A stretch of 64,000 nucleotides of DNA. It comes from Pseudomonas extremaustralis. Its GTDB lineage: Bacteria > Pseudomonadota > Gammaproteobacteria > Pseudomonadales > Pseudomonadaceae. The notes beneath the pieces were generated by a model that saw only the letters and a list, made by a program, of their open reading frames with translations, ran no database searches and was not told where the DNA came from. The stretch covers positions 3,890,001 to 3,954,000 of the forward strand of contig NZ_LT629689.1 in NCBI RefSeq assembly GCF_900102035.1. Reading direction: 5' to 3'. Positions within the stretch are counted from its first letter, which is position 1. Every line of letters begins with the position of its first letter. Positions 7,692 through 18,499 of this stretch are shown here, piece by piece. The translations under genes were made by a program, and so were the position numbers.

Positions 7692-10600
7692 TCAGTTTGG
7701 CTTTTCAAATGGCTTGTCGAAGGTGATTTTCGGGTCCTTCCAGGGGCCTTCCACCTTGTACTGCACGCTGGCGAAGCGCGCCACACGGTCACCGATCAGC
7801 TTGTCGATCAGGAACAAGGCACCACCAATAGCCGGCGCCCCCACGATCAACGCCGCAATCGGCAGGTTATTGGTCACCGGCAGGGTCACCAGCAGCTTGG
7901 CGTCGACACGGTCAGCGACCAGGTCCAGGGTGCCATTGAGCTCCAGATTGGTCGAAGGCCCGGTCATTGTCACGGGCTCACGGGTCACGAATACACCGTT
8001 ACTGGCCGCGAGCAAGCCTTTGACCCGGTCATAGCTCAAGCCTTTACCGAGCAAGTCAGAGAAGTCCAGGCGCAGGCGGCGACCGATGGAGTTGAAGTTA
8101 AGCAGACCGAACACCCGCAGGGCCTGGGCACCACCTTCCACTTCAACGAACTGGCCGTTACGGAATGACGCGTCCAGGCTACCGGAGAAGCGCTTGGGCC
8201 CGACATAAGCCGGCGACCCCGGCCAACGCCCGTCCACATCCAGGTGGAACTCCTCGCTGGTAACGGTGGGCGCATACCCCCAGCCCTTGAGCACATCGCC
8301 GATATTCTTGCCATCCAGGCGGCCTTTGTACCAACTGGCGCCGCTTCCCGGCGCCCCTTCCCACCCGCCAGCGCCCTTGAGCTGCATGCCCTTGAGCCCC
8401 AGATCCAGGTTATTGAAGGCCAGCCCCTTGGCGGTAGGTCGGATTTTCAGCGACCAGGCGCCTATCAGATCAGGTCCCTGGAACAGTTGGTCGACGGCGA
8501 TATCCAGTGCCGGAATGTCCTTGGGATCGACATCGGCCAACGGGTCCGGCGCATTTTCGTCAGCCTGCACCGTCGGGTCCACCGCCGGCAATTTCACGTA
8601 TTGCAGGTTGATCGCAATCGGCGCGCCCTTGGCGTCCGGCAGGTTCGCCGAGCCTTTGGCTTGCTGGCTGGCAAGCTGCAAGCCCCAGGCGGTCGGCTTA
8701 CGCTCCAGTTGCAGGCTGACCTGATCGAATTGGGTGCCAAAACCGGTCAGCTTACCCACCTTGAAATCCGCACCACTGAGCAACTGCTTGGCACTCCCTC
8801 CCGGATCGTTGCCGGCATAGCGGTCTACCAGTTTTTTCCACGGGTCGATGTCCAGCTCCGACAGCACACCCCGGATACGCAGGCCCTTGCCAGCGGGCAG
8901 CACGGCATCGCCGTCGCCGAGGAACAACTCGCCGCGGCCCTCATTGAATTTGCCCGACGGCGCAGCAAAGGTGAAGTTCGCCAGTTCGCCATAATCGAAC
9001 CAGTAACGCCGCTCGGCGCCCTGCAGGGTCATGCGGAACGTACTGTCACGCCCTTGGCTGGCCGGCATGCCGAAGGGTGCCGGCAGCTCAACCGCCACAC
9101 CCTTGAGGTTGGAGTTGACCATCAACTGGCTATCGGCGCCGTCCAGATTGACCTGCAACTGGTAAGGAATATCGCCGGAAACCGGCAGTGGCTGGCTGAT
9201 TTTCAGCCAGTCGGTCAGCCGTTTGACCGTAACCTGGCCCTTGGCGATGACACGGGTGCTCATCGTACCCGGCTTGCCATCGGCAAAAATTTGCGCAGAG
9301 ATCGGCCGGTCGAACGCCTGGGCCGTAATGTTCTGCCCACTCAAGCCCTTGGCGCTATCAAAGCGGAAGTTACCCTTGAGCTGGGTCAGGTCCAGGGCCG
9401 GCTCAGCCAATTGCAGGCGGGCTTTGTCAGTCTGGAAATCCACGACGATCTTCGGCTCAGTGCCCTTGGCCAGCGGGATATCCAGATCCAGCTGGCCTTG
9501 CAGGTCGCCCTCGCCCTTCCAGCCGGCGAAGGTCGAAGCCGTCCCTATCGGCGCTTCCTGGAGAATCTTCAGGCCATCACCCAACCCACCGGAAAACCCG
9601 CCCGTGAGCAGCAGGTGAGTGTCCTTGCCCGCAGGTGCGTGAGGAATATTGACGTAGACGTCCTTGACTTGGGTGTCGAGCAACTGGCCCTCGCTGGCCA
9701 GGATGCGCACGCCGCTCTCCTCGACAAATACTTCGCCATTGACCTTGCTTACATGGGGCCAACCCGGCTGGAACGCCAGTTCGGTGTCATGCACCTTGAA
9801 GAACAGGCTGATATTGCGCGAAGCCGGCAGCGCGTTGTGGTTCAACGAGCCTTGGTATTGGAAGAAACCCTGATCGACCGCACCTTTGAGAATCGCCGTG
9901 CGCAGCCATTCGTCCAAGGCAGGGCTCAGCACCGCTGGCAGGTATTTGGGGGTAAAGCGCCCATCGCCATCGACCATGCCGACCCGCAGGTCCATGTAGT
10001 CTTCCTGGCTCGCGTCGAAATGCAGGCGGATCAGGAAATCGGCCGCCACCTTGCCCTCTTCCCCCAGTACCTTGATGTAGGGGGCGATCAGGGTGAAGCC
10101 TTCCTTATCCAGCTTCCAAGTCAGGCGCGCATTGGCCTGGATGTACTGCCAGGGCTTGGCGAAGATCGGATCCAGGTGCAAGGAAAAGTCCTTGCTGTCC
10201 ATGCGCAATTCACCATGGCCCAGGTCGCCACTGATACTGCCGGAAACGTTGCGCGCGGCCGGTGCGCCGAAATACGCATCAAAACCCACGCGATCAAGGT
10301 TGGCGGCAAAGCTGACTTTCTGGTCGGTCGTGTCCTGGGGACGGAAATCCACCAACACATTACGCAACAAGCCGGTGGCCTTGAGATGTTCGATGGTTTT
10401 GGCGAAGCCCTCAGGTAACGGGGCCAATGCATTCAACAGCGGGGTAATCGGCGTCAGGTCGAGGCGATCGGCCTGCAACTTCCAGGTTTCCAGGTCCGTG
10501 TCAGTGGCCAGCGTTTGCTGCAATTGCAGGCGTGATTCCCAGCGGGTCTCGCCGAGGTTCATCGCCAGCGAGTCGAACATCACCTTGAGGCCGGCGTCAC

Positions 10601-11507
10601 TGCGTTGCAGGTAGGCGGTCAGGGCAAGGTTTTCGATATGCACGGGCTGACGGTCGGCGTAGCTGCCCTTCACCTGTGGCGAGTTGAGGCGCACCACCGC
10701 GCTTTGCACGGCACCCTTTGCCCACGTCAGCCAGAATTCGCCACCGGCCTTGAACTGAGTGAGTTTCCACTGCTGCGTCAGCCTGGCCGGGACCCACTTT
10801 GCCCAGTCGCTCTGGGGCAGGCTCAGGTAGGCCTCGACTTCGCCGTCCTTCCACTGGCTGGCGAGAATACGGCTGTGCAGGCTCAGGGCCAGGGGCTGGC
10901 CGTCGGGCAGGGTCATGCGGGCGTCCAGACGCTGGCGGGTAGCACCGGTTTGCAAGCTCAGACCCACGTAGGTCAGGGTCAGCGGAGCCTGATCGAACGG
11001 TTGCAAGGTCACTTGGCTGTCGAGCAAGGACACGCGCTTGATCATCTGCATGCGCTTGAGCAGTTGCTCCGGCTCCAGCGGCTGGTCATCCGGTACCGGC
11101 AAGCCTTGCAGCGCCCAATGACCGTCCTTGTCTTCCTTGACGCTCAGTTGCAGCCCACTGACTTCAAGGTGCGCAAGGCGGACCTCGCGGGCCATCAGGC
11201 TGGCCCAGATATCAGGCACTACTTCGACCTGATCCAGGCGCAAGGCACTGTTACCCTGGCCGACCATGACATCGTGCGCCAGCAGTACGGGCGCGAAACC
11301 GCTCCAACGGCCTTCCAGGCTACCGATTTGCAAGGGCATATCCACCGCAGCCTGGGCCTTTGCCTGGATTTGCGCACGATATTCTGCCACTAGCGGGGCC
11401 AATTCACGCCCCAGGCTCACGTAGAGCGCTGCCAATACCAGCAGCAAGGCACACAGCCCCAGGCCCCAACGGGTCAAAGCGGCAAAAAAGCGTATCAGAC
11501 GCTCCAT
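7692..11507 (-). CDS. yhdP: AsmA-like envelope protein YhdP (TIGR02099)
   Basis: This very long protein (1271 residues) is anchored in the inner membrane by a single N-terminal helix (about residues 10-30, GLGLCALLLVLAALYVSLG) with the rest in the periplasm. YhdP belongs to the AsmA/TamB/YdbH group of beta-groove proteins that move phospholipid to the outer membrane. The C-terminal part carries the AsmA-like region (SDLLGKGLSYDRVKGLLAAS near 1165, then a basic end). It lies immediately downstream of rng and upstream of the nitrilase gene, the standard order. I see no frameshift over its 3.8 kb. The phospholipid role is taken from E. coli work. Confidence 0.93.
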   Translation of the reverse strand: MERLIRFFAALTRWGLGLCALLLVLAALYVSLGRELAPLVAEYRAQIQAKAQAAVDMPLQIGSLEGRWSGFAPVLLAHDVMVGQGNSALRLDQVEVVPDIWASLMAREVRLAHLEVSGLQLSVKEDKDGHWALQGLPVPDDQPLEPEQLLKRMQMIKRVSLLDSQVTLQPFDQAPLTLTYVGLSLQTGATRQRLDARMTLPDGQPLALSLHSRILASQWKDGEVEAYLSLPQSDWAKWVPARLTQQWKLTQFKAGGEFWLTWAKGAVQSAVVRLNSPQVKGSYADRQPVHIENLALTAYLQRSDAGLKVMFDSLAMNLGETRWESRLQLQQTLATDTDLETWKLQADRLDLTPITPLLNALAPLPEGFAKTIEHLKATGLLRNVLVDFRPQDTTDQKVSFAANLDRVGFDAYFGAPAARNVSGSISGDLGHGELRMDSKDFSLHLDPIFAKPWQYIQANARLTWKLDKEGFTLIAPYIKVLGEEGKVAADFLIRLHFDASQEDYMDLRVGMVDGDGRFTPKYLPAVLSPALDEWLRTAILKGAVDQGFFQYQGSLNHNALPASRNISLFFKVHDTELAFQPGWPHVSKVNGEVFVEESGVRILASEGQLLDTQVKDVYVNIPHAPAGKDTHLLLTGGFSGGLGDGLKILQEAPIGTASTFAGWKGEGDLQGQLDLDIPLAKGTEPKIVVDFQTDKARLQLAEPALDLTQLKGNFRFDSAKGLSGQNITAQAFDRPISAQIFADGKPGTMSTRVIAKGQVTVKRLTDWLKISQPLPVSGDIPYQLQVNLDGADSQLMVNSNLKGVAVELPAPFGMPASQGRDSTFRMTLQGAERRYWFDYGELANFTFAAPSGKFNEGRGELFLGDGDAVLPAGKGLRIRGVLSELDIDPWKKLVDRYAGNDPGGSAKQLLSGADFKVGKLTGFGTQFDQVSLQLERKPTAWGLQLASQQAKGSANLPDAKGAPIAINLQYVKLPAVDPTVQADENAPDPLADVDPKDIPALDIAVDQLFQGPDLIGAWSLKIRPTAKGLAFNNLDLGLKGMQLKGAGGWEGAPGSGASWYKGRLDGKNIGDVLKGWGYAPTVTSEEFHLDVDGRWPGSPAYVGPKRFSGSLDASFRNGQFVEVEGGAQALRVFGLLNFNSIGRRLRLDFSDLLGKGLSYDRVKGLLAASNGVFVTREPVTMTGPSTNLELNGTLDLVADRVDAKLLVTLPVTNNLPIAALIVGAPAIGGALFLIDKLIGDRVARFASVQYKVEGPWKDPKITFDKPFEKPN

Positions 11508-11582
11508 GTCAGGCGACCCTCAAAACAGTAGTCGGACGGCAGATCAAGGTCTGCCGGTCTCGTAGAAATAAACGAATGCGGA

Positions 11583-13040
11583 TCAGAGCAGCACCACGTC
11601 GTATTGTTCCTGGGAATACATGGTTTCGACCTGGAAGCGAATCGTGCGCCCGATAAAACCCTCGAGCTCAGCGACGTTGCCCGACTCTTCATCCAGCAGC
11701 CGGTCGACCACTTTCTGGTTGGCCAATACTCTATAACCTTCGGCCTGGTAGGCCCGCGCCTCCCGTAAGATTTCCCGGAAAATCTCGTAGCAAACCGTTT
11801 CCGGGGTTTTCAACTTACCGCGGCCCTGACAACTACTGCACGGCTCGCACAGTACCTGCTCCAGGCTTTCACGGGTGCGTTTGCGGGTCATCTGCACCAG
11901 GCCCAGTTCGGTAATGCCGATGATATTGGTCTTGGCGTGATCGCGTTCCAGCTGCTTCTCCAGGGTACGCAGTACCTGGCGCTGGTGCTCCTCATCTTCC
12001 ATGTCAATGAAATCGATGATGATGATGCCGCCCAAGTTGCGCAGGCGCAGTTGGCGGGCAATCGCGGTGGCCGCTTCGAGGTTGGTCTTGAAGATGGTTT
12101 CTTCGAGGTTGCGATGACCGACAAACGCCCCCGTATTGACGTCGATGGTGGTCATGGCTTCCGCCGGATCGACGACAAGATAACCGCCGGATTTGAGCGG
12201 AACCTTGCGCTCCAGGGCTTTCTGGATTTCGTCTTCGACGCCATACAGGTCGAAGATAGGCCGCTCGCCAGGGTAATGCTCCAGGCGGTCGGCAATTTCC
12301 GGCATCAGTTCGGCGACGAATTGCGTAGTACGTTGGAAGGTTTCACGCGAGTCGATGCGAATTTTCTCTATCTTCGGGCTGACCAGGTCGCGCAGGGTGC
12401 GCAAGGCCAGGCCGAGGTCTTCGTAGATGACACTGGGGGCGCCGACGGTCTTGATCTGGGCGCCGATCTGGTCCCACAGGCGCCGCAGGTAGCGGATGTC
12501 CATGAGGATCTCATCGGCGCCGGCACCTTCCGCCGCGGTGCGCAGAATAAAACCGCCGGCTTCCTTGATGCCTTCGGCGGCCACGCAGTCGCTGACCACT
12601 TTTTTCAGGCGCTCGCGCTCGGCTTCGTCTTCGATTTTCAGGGAGATACCGACATGAGCAGTGCGCGGCATGTACACCAGGTAGCGCGACGGAATCGACA
12701 GCTGGGTCGTCAGGCGAGCGCCCTTGGAGCCGATGGGGTCCTTGGTGACCTGCACCACAAGGCTCTGCCCTTCATGCACCAGGGCACTGATGCTTTCCAC
12801 CGCCGGGCCTTCCCGCAGGGAAATTTCCGAAGCATGGATGAATGCCGCACGGTCCAGGCCGATGTCGACGAATGCAGCCTGCATCCCCGGTAATACACGC
12901 ACAACCTTGCCTTTGTAGATATTGCCGACGATCCCGCGCTTCTGGGTACGCTCGACGTGCACTTCCTGCAGAACACCGTTCTCTACCACCGCCACGCGCG
13001 ATTCCATCGGCGTGATATTGATCAGAATCTCTTCACTCAT
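11583..13040 (-). CDS. rng: Ribonuclease G
   Basis: This 485-residue endoribonuclease of the RNase E/G family trims the 5' end of 16S rRNA and degrades some mRNAs. The N-terminal S1 domain (RGIVGNIYKGKVVRVLPGMQ from about residue 30), the catalytic aspartate regions (TTIDVNTGAFVG and IIIIDFIDMEDEEH) and the cysteine Zn-link (CEPCSSCQGRG near 400) are present. There is no RNase E-type C-terminal scaffold. The ATG at 13040 gives the usual N-terminus MSEEILINITP. It is preceded by maf and followed by yhdP in the mre cluster. Confidence 0.96.
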   Translation of the reverse strand: MSEEILINITPMESRVAVVENGVLQEVHVERTQKRGIVGNIYKGKVVRVLPGMQAAFVDIGLDRAAFIHASEISLREGPAVESISALVHEGQSLVVQVTKDPIGSKGARLTTQLSIPSRYLVYMPRTAHVGISLKIEDEAERERLKKVVSDCVAAEGIKEAGGFILRTAAEGAGADEILMDIRYLRRLWDQIGAQIKTVGAPSVIYEDLGLALRTLRDLVSPKIEKIRIDSRETFQRTTQFVAELMPEIADRLEHYPGERPIFDLYGVEDEIQKALERKVPLKSGGYLVVDPAEAMTTIDVNTGAFVGHRNLEETIFKTNLEAATAIARQLRLRNLGGIIIIDFIDMEDEEHQRQVLRTLEKQLERDHAKTNIIGITELGLVQMTRKRTRESLEQVLCEPCSSCQGRGKLKTPETVCYEIFREILREARAYQAEGYRVLANQKVVDRLLDEESGNVAELEGFIGRTIRFQVETMYSQEQYDVVLL

Positions 13041-13110
13041 GGCTGGGTCTCGTTCAGGCGTTTTCACAATAGTGGCCGATCGCTTAAGGCTGGGCGCGCA
13101 AGTCAGGCGT

Positions 13111-13707
13111 TCAGCGCGCGGTAAGGTGTTGCCAACAGGGTATGCCGAATTGATCGAGCAGTTGCGCGGTTTCGCACACCGGCAGGCCTACCACGGCGGA
13201 ATAACTGCCATTGAGCCCGGCCACGAATACCGAGCCAAGTCCTTGAATAGCATAGCCGCCGGCCTTGTCCTGCGGTTCGCCACTGTGCCAGTAGGTTGTA
13301 GCTTCCTCGACAGAAATCCCGCGAAAACGTACAAGACTGCTTACACATCGGGTTTCGCAGCGCTGGCCATCGGTAAGGGCTATGGCGGTCAGCACCTCAT
13401 GCTCTCGCCCCGCGAGGGCCATCAACATAGCCAGGGCGTCGGCCTGGTCCACCGGTTTGCCGAGAATCTTGCCATCGACAATCACTGCGGTATCGGCCCC
13501 CAGCACACAAGCACCCGAGGTCTGTCCAAGCGCGGCAAAACCCGCCGTCGCCTTACCGCGGGCAAGACGCTCAACGTAGGAAACAGGAGTTTCGTTTGTA
13601 AGAGGTGTTTCATCGATAGCGGCGCTGACCACGGTGAAGGGCACACCGATCTGGGTCAGCAGTTCACGCCGCCGTGGGGACCCCGAGGCCAGGTATAGCG
13701 AATTCAT
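13111..13707 (-). CDS. maf: Maf/YhdE-type nucleoside triphosphate pyrophosphatase
   Basis: This 198-residue house-cleaning enzyme hydrolyses non-canonical or excess dTTP/UTP to the monophosphate. It has the Maf N-terminal loop [14 protein letters not shown], the conserved ARGKA stretch and the catalytic region [12 protein letters not shown], plus the C-terminal [13 protein letters not shown]. These features suit the YhdE (dTTP/UTP) branch. The start at 13707 ([13 protein letters not shown]) is supported by the family; an upstream in-frame start would add 17 residues. It lies 51 bp after mreD. Confidence 0.93.
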   Translation of the reverse strand: MNSLYLASGSPRRRELLTQIGVPFTVVSAAIDETPLTNETPVSYVERLARGKATAGFAALGQTSGACVLGADTAVIVDGKILGKPVDQADALAMLMALAGREHEVLTAIALTDGQRCETRCVSSLVRFRGISVEEATTYWHSGEPQDKAGGYAIQGLGSVFVAGLNGSYSAVVGLPVCETAQLLDQFGIPCWQHLTAR

Positions 13708-13758
13708 TGCAAACTCTCCCTGTTGCGTTCGATAACCAGGCAGAGCCTCGCAATCCAT

Positions 13759-14247
13759 TCAATTGATCTTATAACGACGACGCAACCCACGCAGACCGAA
13801 ACTGATCCATGGCCACAGCAACGCACTGACCAATGCCGGCAGCACCAGCGCCAGGGTTGGCTGGCGGTTGCCGGTCAAGGCGCTGAGCCACAGCTGCACC
13901 AGTTGCGCCAGGCCGAAGATCACCAGGATCACCAGGCACTGCTGCCACATCGGGAACATGCGCAGCCGTTGCTGCAATGACAGCACCAGAAAGGTGATCA
14001 GGGTCAGGATTAGCGCATTCTGGCCCAGCAAGGTGCCATAGAGCACATCTTCCGCCAAGCCCAGGAACATCGCAGTCACCATGCCCACTTTGTGTGGCAG
14101 GTTCAACGACCAGAACGCCAGCAGCAGTGCCAACCAGAGCGGGCGCAGGATTTCCATGAACTGTGGCAGGGGCGAAACGCTGAGCAGCAGGCCAATGGCG
14201 AAGGTCAGCCAGACGATCCAGCCATTGCCCGAATGAGTACCGGCCAT
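13759..14247 (-). CDS. mreD: Rod shape-determining protein MreD
   Basis: This 162-residue integral membrane protein has about five hydrophobic helices and is part of the elongasome linking MreB filaments to peptidoglycan synthases. It is mostly leucine-rich membrane sequence, ending with the basic tail GLRGLRRRYKIN. Its ATG overlaps the mreC stop codon by one base (TAATG), indicating translational coupling. The position directly downstream of mreC and upstream of maf is canonical. Confidence 0.93.
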   Translation of the reverse strand: MAGTHSGNGWIVWLTFAIGLLLSVSPLPQFMEILRPLWLALLLAFWSLNLPHKVGMVTAMFLGLAEDVLYGTLLGQNALILTLITFLVLSLQQRLRMFPMWQQCLVILVIFGLAQLVQLWLSALTGNRQPTLALVLPALVSALLWPWISFGLRGLRRRYKIN

Positions 14248-15344
14248 TATTCCTCCCTATGCCGCGTGGTTGCCGGGGCAGCCGCCGGTGGCTTGGTAGC
14301 GGGCGTGGTGGCCGGCGGTTTAGTGGCTGCCGGCTTGACCGGTGCCGCGCTGTGCGCTGCTGGCTTGACCGGTGTGGCCACAGGCGCGACCGGGGTCGCC
14401 GGTGCAGCCGGGGTTGCTGCGGCGGGTTTGGGTACCGTCGCAGGCACAATGGGTACAGTGCCGTTCTTCTTGTCTTCCGCTTCCTGAGCCTGGGCGGCGT
14501 CGTTGGCGCGCTCTTCCGGGGTGCGGTTGTCGCTGAAGACCAACAGCAAGTAGCGGCTGCGGTTCAGGGCAGCAGTGGGCACCGCGCGCACAATGGCGAA
14601 TGGCTGGCCGGAGTCATGAATCACTTCCTTGACCGTAGCTACCGGATAACCCGCAGGGAACCGCTGGCCCAGGCCGGAGCTGACCAGCAGGTCGCCTTCC
14701 TTGATGTCGGCAGTGTCGGCGACGTGGCGCAATTCCAGGCGCTCCGGATTGCCCGTACCGCTGGCAATAGCGCGCAGGCCGTTACGGTTGACCTGCACCG
14801 GAATGCTATGGGTCGTGTCCGTCAGCAGCAGCACCCGCGAGGTGTAGGGCATCAGCTCGACCACCTGGCCCATCAAGCCGCGGGCATCGAGTACCGGTTG
14901 GCCGAGGACCACGCCGTCGCGCTCACCCTTGTTGATGATGATGCGATGGGTAAACGGGTTGGGGTCCATGCCGATCAGCTCGGCGACTTCGACCTTCTCG
15001 TTGACCAGTGCAGAAGAGTTGAGCAGCTCGCGCAGCCGAACGTTCTGCTCGGTGAGGGCTGCCAGCTTTTGCATGCGCCCCTGCAGCAGCAGGTTTTCGG
15101 TCTTGAGTTTTTCGTTTTCGGCGACCAGCTCGGTGCGGCTGCCGAATTGGCTGGCCACGCCCTGGTAGAGACGCTGCGGCAGGTCGGTGATCCAGTAAGT
15201 CTGCATCAACACCAGCGACATCTGGCTACGCACAGGCTTGAGCAGCGCAAAGCGGGCATCGACCACCATCAGCGCGACCGAAAGCACGACCAGCACCAAT
15301 AAGCGCACGCCCAATGAGGGGCCTTTGGCGAAAAGCGGTTTAAT
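14247..15344 (-). CDS. mreC: Rod shape-determining protein MreC, probable ATT start
   Basis: MreC is a bitopic periplasmic scaffold of the elongasome. It has a short cytoplasmic end, a membrane helix (GVRLLVLVVLSVALMVV), a coiled coil (about 70-115, AENEKLKTENLLLQGRMQKL), two beta-barrel domains and here an extra proline/alanine/threonine-rich tail of about 80 residues (PVKPAAHSAAPVKPAATKPP). The best start is an ATT at 15344: GGGAGGAG sits 6 nt upstream, and the added residues IKPLFAKGPS match the N-terminus I remember for Pseudomonas MreC. The next in-frame option, TTG at 15314, has no Shine-Dalgarno and would remove most of the cytoplasmic end. With ATT the protein is 365 residues. Confidence 0.93.
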   Translation of the reverse strand: MKPLFAKGPSLGVRLLVLVVLSVALMVVDARFALLKPVRSQMSLVLMQTYWITDLPQRLYQGVASQFGSRTELVAENEKLKTENLLLQGRMQKLAALTEQNVRLRELLNSSALVNEKVEVAELIGMDPNPFTHRIIINKGERDGVVLGQPVLDARGLMGQVVELMPYTSRVLLLTDTTHSIPVQVNRNGLRAIASGTGNPERLELRHVADTADIKEGDLLVSSGLGQRFPAGYPVATVKEVIHDSGQPFAIVRAVPTAALNRSRYLLLVFSDNRTPEERANDAAQAQEAEDKKNGTVPIVPATVPKPAAATPAAPATPVAPVATPVKPAAHSAAPVKPAATKPPATTPATKPPAAAPATTRHREE

Positions 15345-15427
15345 AGGCCGCTCCTCCCAGGCAAATGTTTTCTTTATTCATACGGCATCTAACTGGCCTG
15401 GATGCAGATTGAAGAAGATAAACGCCA

Positions 15428-15451
15428 ACAGGCAGCACTGCAAAGTGCTGC
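15428..15451 (-). terminator. Strong hairpin between mreB and mreC
   Basis: AGGCAGCACT and AGTGCTGCCT form a perfect 10-bp stem around a GCAA tetraloop. It lies after the mreB stop and before mreC, without a clear T-run. It may attenuate transcription or protect the mreB mRNA end, lowering mreC relative to mreB. Confidence 0.5.
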
Positions 15452-15484
15452 CTGCGGGCGAAACATGGGCTTACCAGCAAGCAC

Positions 15485-16534
<1,050 letters not shown>

Positions 16535-16732
16535 CTAGGCAACGCGTGGGTAAAAAAGTGCGGCAAACTCTAACAACGACAGGGATTTTGGGCAAGGCGC
16601 CAATGTGCTAAATTGGCCGACTTTCTGTGCACCAACCCCCACAATCGCGGCCGTAAGACCGTAGAAATGCGGTAGTGTTCCTACAATCTAACACACGGAC
16701 AGCTTCCGTTCTGTTTTCCACTGGAGATTCCC

Positions 16733-17020
16733 ATGGCGCTTGAACGCTCCGACGTGGAAAAAATCGCTCATCTGGCCTCGCTTGGCCTGAATGAAGCCGA
16801 TCTTCCACAGACCACCGCAGCCCTGAACAGCATTCTCGGGCTGGTTGACCAAATGCAGGCCGTCAACACCGACGGCATCGAGCCACTGGCTCATCCGCTG
16901 GAAGCCAGCCAGCGCCTGCGCGCAGACGTCGTGACCGAGGTTAATAATCGCGAGGCCTACCAGTCCATCGCGCCAGCGGTCGAAAACGGCCTGTACCTGG
17001 TTCCGAAAGTCATCGACTAA
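16733..17020 (+). CDS. gatC: Aspartyl/glutamyl-tRNA amidotransferase subunit C
   Basis: This 95-residue subunit stabilises the GatCAB complex, which converts Asp-tRNA(Asn) or Glu-tRNA(Gln) to the amidated forms. The sequence begins [19 protein letters not shown] and contains the conserved [28 protein letters not shown] lies 8 nt before the ATG. It is the first gene of the gatCAB operon. Confidence 0.96.
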   Translation: MALERSDVEKIAHLASLGLNEADLPQTTAALNSILGLVDQMQAVNTDGIEPLAHPLEASQRLRADVVTEVNNREAYQSIAPAVENGLYLVPKVID

Positions 17021-17037
17021 TAGGGAAAGAGCCTGCA

Positions 17038-18489
17038 ATGCATCACATGACTCTGGCCGAGATCGCCCGCGGTCTCGCCGATAAAAAGTTTTCCTCCGAA
17101 GAGCTGACCAAGACCTTGCTGGCGCGTATCGCCGAGCTCGATCCCAAGGTCAACAGCTTCATCAGCCTCACCGAAGAGCTGGCCTTGAGCCAGGCCAAGG
17201 CCGCCGACGCACGGCGCGCCAACGGTGAACAGGGTGCACTGCTGGGCGCACCGATCGCCCACAAGGACCTGTTCTGCACCCAGGGCATCCGCACCAGTTG
17301 CGGCTCGAAGATGCTCGACAACTTCAAGGCGCCCTACGACGCCACCGTGGTGTCCAAGCTTGCAGCCGCCGGGACCGTGACCCTGGGCAAGACCAACATG
17401 GACGAATTCGCCATGGGTTCGGCCAACGAGTCGAGCTACTACGGCGCGGTGAAAAACCCGTGGAACCTCGACTGCGTGCCAGGCGGGTCATCCGGTGGTT
17501 CGGCAGCAGCGGTAGCCGCACGCTTCCTGCCGGCGGCCACGGCCACCGACACCGGCGGCTCGATCCGCCAGCCCGCTGCGTTCACCAACCTCACCGGTCT
17601 GAAACCGACATACGGTCGCGTATCCCGCTGGGGCATGATCGCCTATGCCTCCAGCCTCGATCAGGGCGGCCCCCTGGCCCGCACGGCCGAGGATTGCGCG
17701 ATTCTGTTGCAAGGTATGGCGGGCTTCGACCCACAGGACTCCACCAGCATCGACGAACCGGTGCCGGACTACCGCGCCAGCCTCACGACCTCCCTCAAAG
17801 GGCTGCGCATCGGCGTGCCGAAGGAATACTTCAGCGCCGGTCTCGACCCGCGTATCGCCGAATTGGTGCACAACAGCGTCAAGACGCTGGAAAGCCTCGG
17901 TGCCGTGATCAAGGAGATCAGCCTGCCGAACAACCAGCACGCGATTCCGGCCTACTACGTGATCGCCCCCGCTGAAGCGTCCTCCAACCTGTCGCGTTTC
18001 GACGGCGTGCGCTTCGGCTATCGCTGCGAAAACCCGAAAGACCTGAACGACCTGTACAAACGCTCCCGTGGCGAAGGCTTCGGTGCCGAAGTACAACGCC
18101 GGATCATGGTCGGTGCCTACGCCCTGTCGGCCGGCTATTACGACGCTTATTACCTCAAGGCGCAGAAAATCCGTCGCCTGATCAAGAACGACTTCATGGC
18201 GGCCTTCGAGGAAGTCGACGTCATCCTCGGCCCGACCACGCCGAACCCGGCCTGGAAGATCGGCGCCAAGACCGGCGACCCGATCGCCGAGTACCTGGAA
18301 GACCTGTACACCATCACCGCCAACCTCGCGGGCCTGCCGGGCTTGTCCATGCCCGCCGGTTTCGTCGATGGCCTGCCGGTGGGCGTGCAATTGCTCGCTC
18401 CGTATTTCCAGGAAGGCCGCCTGCTCAATGTGGCGCACCAGTACCAGTTGAACACCGACTGGCACACTCGCACCCCTACCGGCTTCTGA
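17038..18489 (+). CDS. gatA: Aspartyl/glutamyl-tRNA amidotransferase subunit A
   Basis: This amidase subunit releases ammonia from glutamine for tRNA-dependent amidation. The 483 residues carry the amidase-signature Ser-cisSer-Lys triad: Lys in [12 protein letters not shown], cis-Ser in [15 protein letters not shown] and the nucleophilic Ser in [13 protein letters not shown]. It starts 17 bp after gatC with GGGAAAGAG upstream; a second in-frame ATG lies 9 bp further on. It is followed by gatB after 10 bp. Confidence 0.97.
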   Translation: MHHMTLAEIARGLADKKFSSEELTKTLLARIAELDPKVNSFISLTEELALSQAKAADARRANGEQGALLGAPIAHKDLFCTQGIRTSCGSKMLDNFKAPYDATVVSKLAAAGTVTLGKTNMDEFAMGSANESSYYGAVKNPWNLDCVPGGSSGGSAAAVAARFLPAATATDTGGSIRQPAAFTNLTGLKPTYGRVSRWGMIAYASSLDQGGPLARTAEDCAILLQGMAGFDPQDSTSIDEPVPDYRASLTTSLKGLRIGVPKEYFSAGLDPRIAELVHNSVKTLESLGAVIKEISLPNNQHAIPAYYVIAPAEASSNLSRFDGVRFGYRCENPKDLNDLYKRSRGEGFGAEVQRRIMVGAYALSAGYYDAYYLKAQKIRRLIKNDFMAAFEEVDVILGPTTPNPAWKIGAKTGDPIAEYLEDLYTITANLAGLPGLSMPAGFVDGLPVGVQLLAPYFQEGRLLNVAHQYQLNTDWHTRTPTGF

Positions 18490-18499
18490 GGAGAACACT

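Noticed and set aside
8244..10418. A 724-codon open frame on the + strand opposite yhdP
   Set aside because: It mirrors the high-GC codon pattern of yhdP, has no recognisable domain or Shine-Dalgarno, and yhdP on the other strand is a clear conserved gene.
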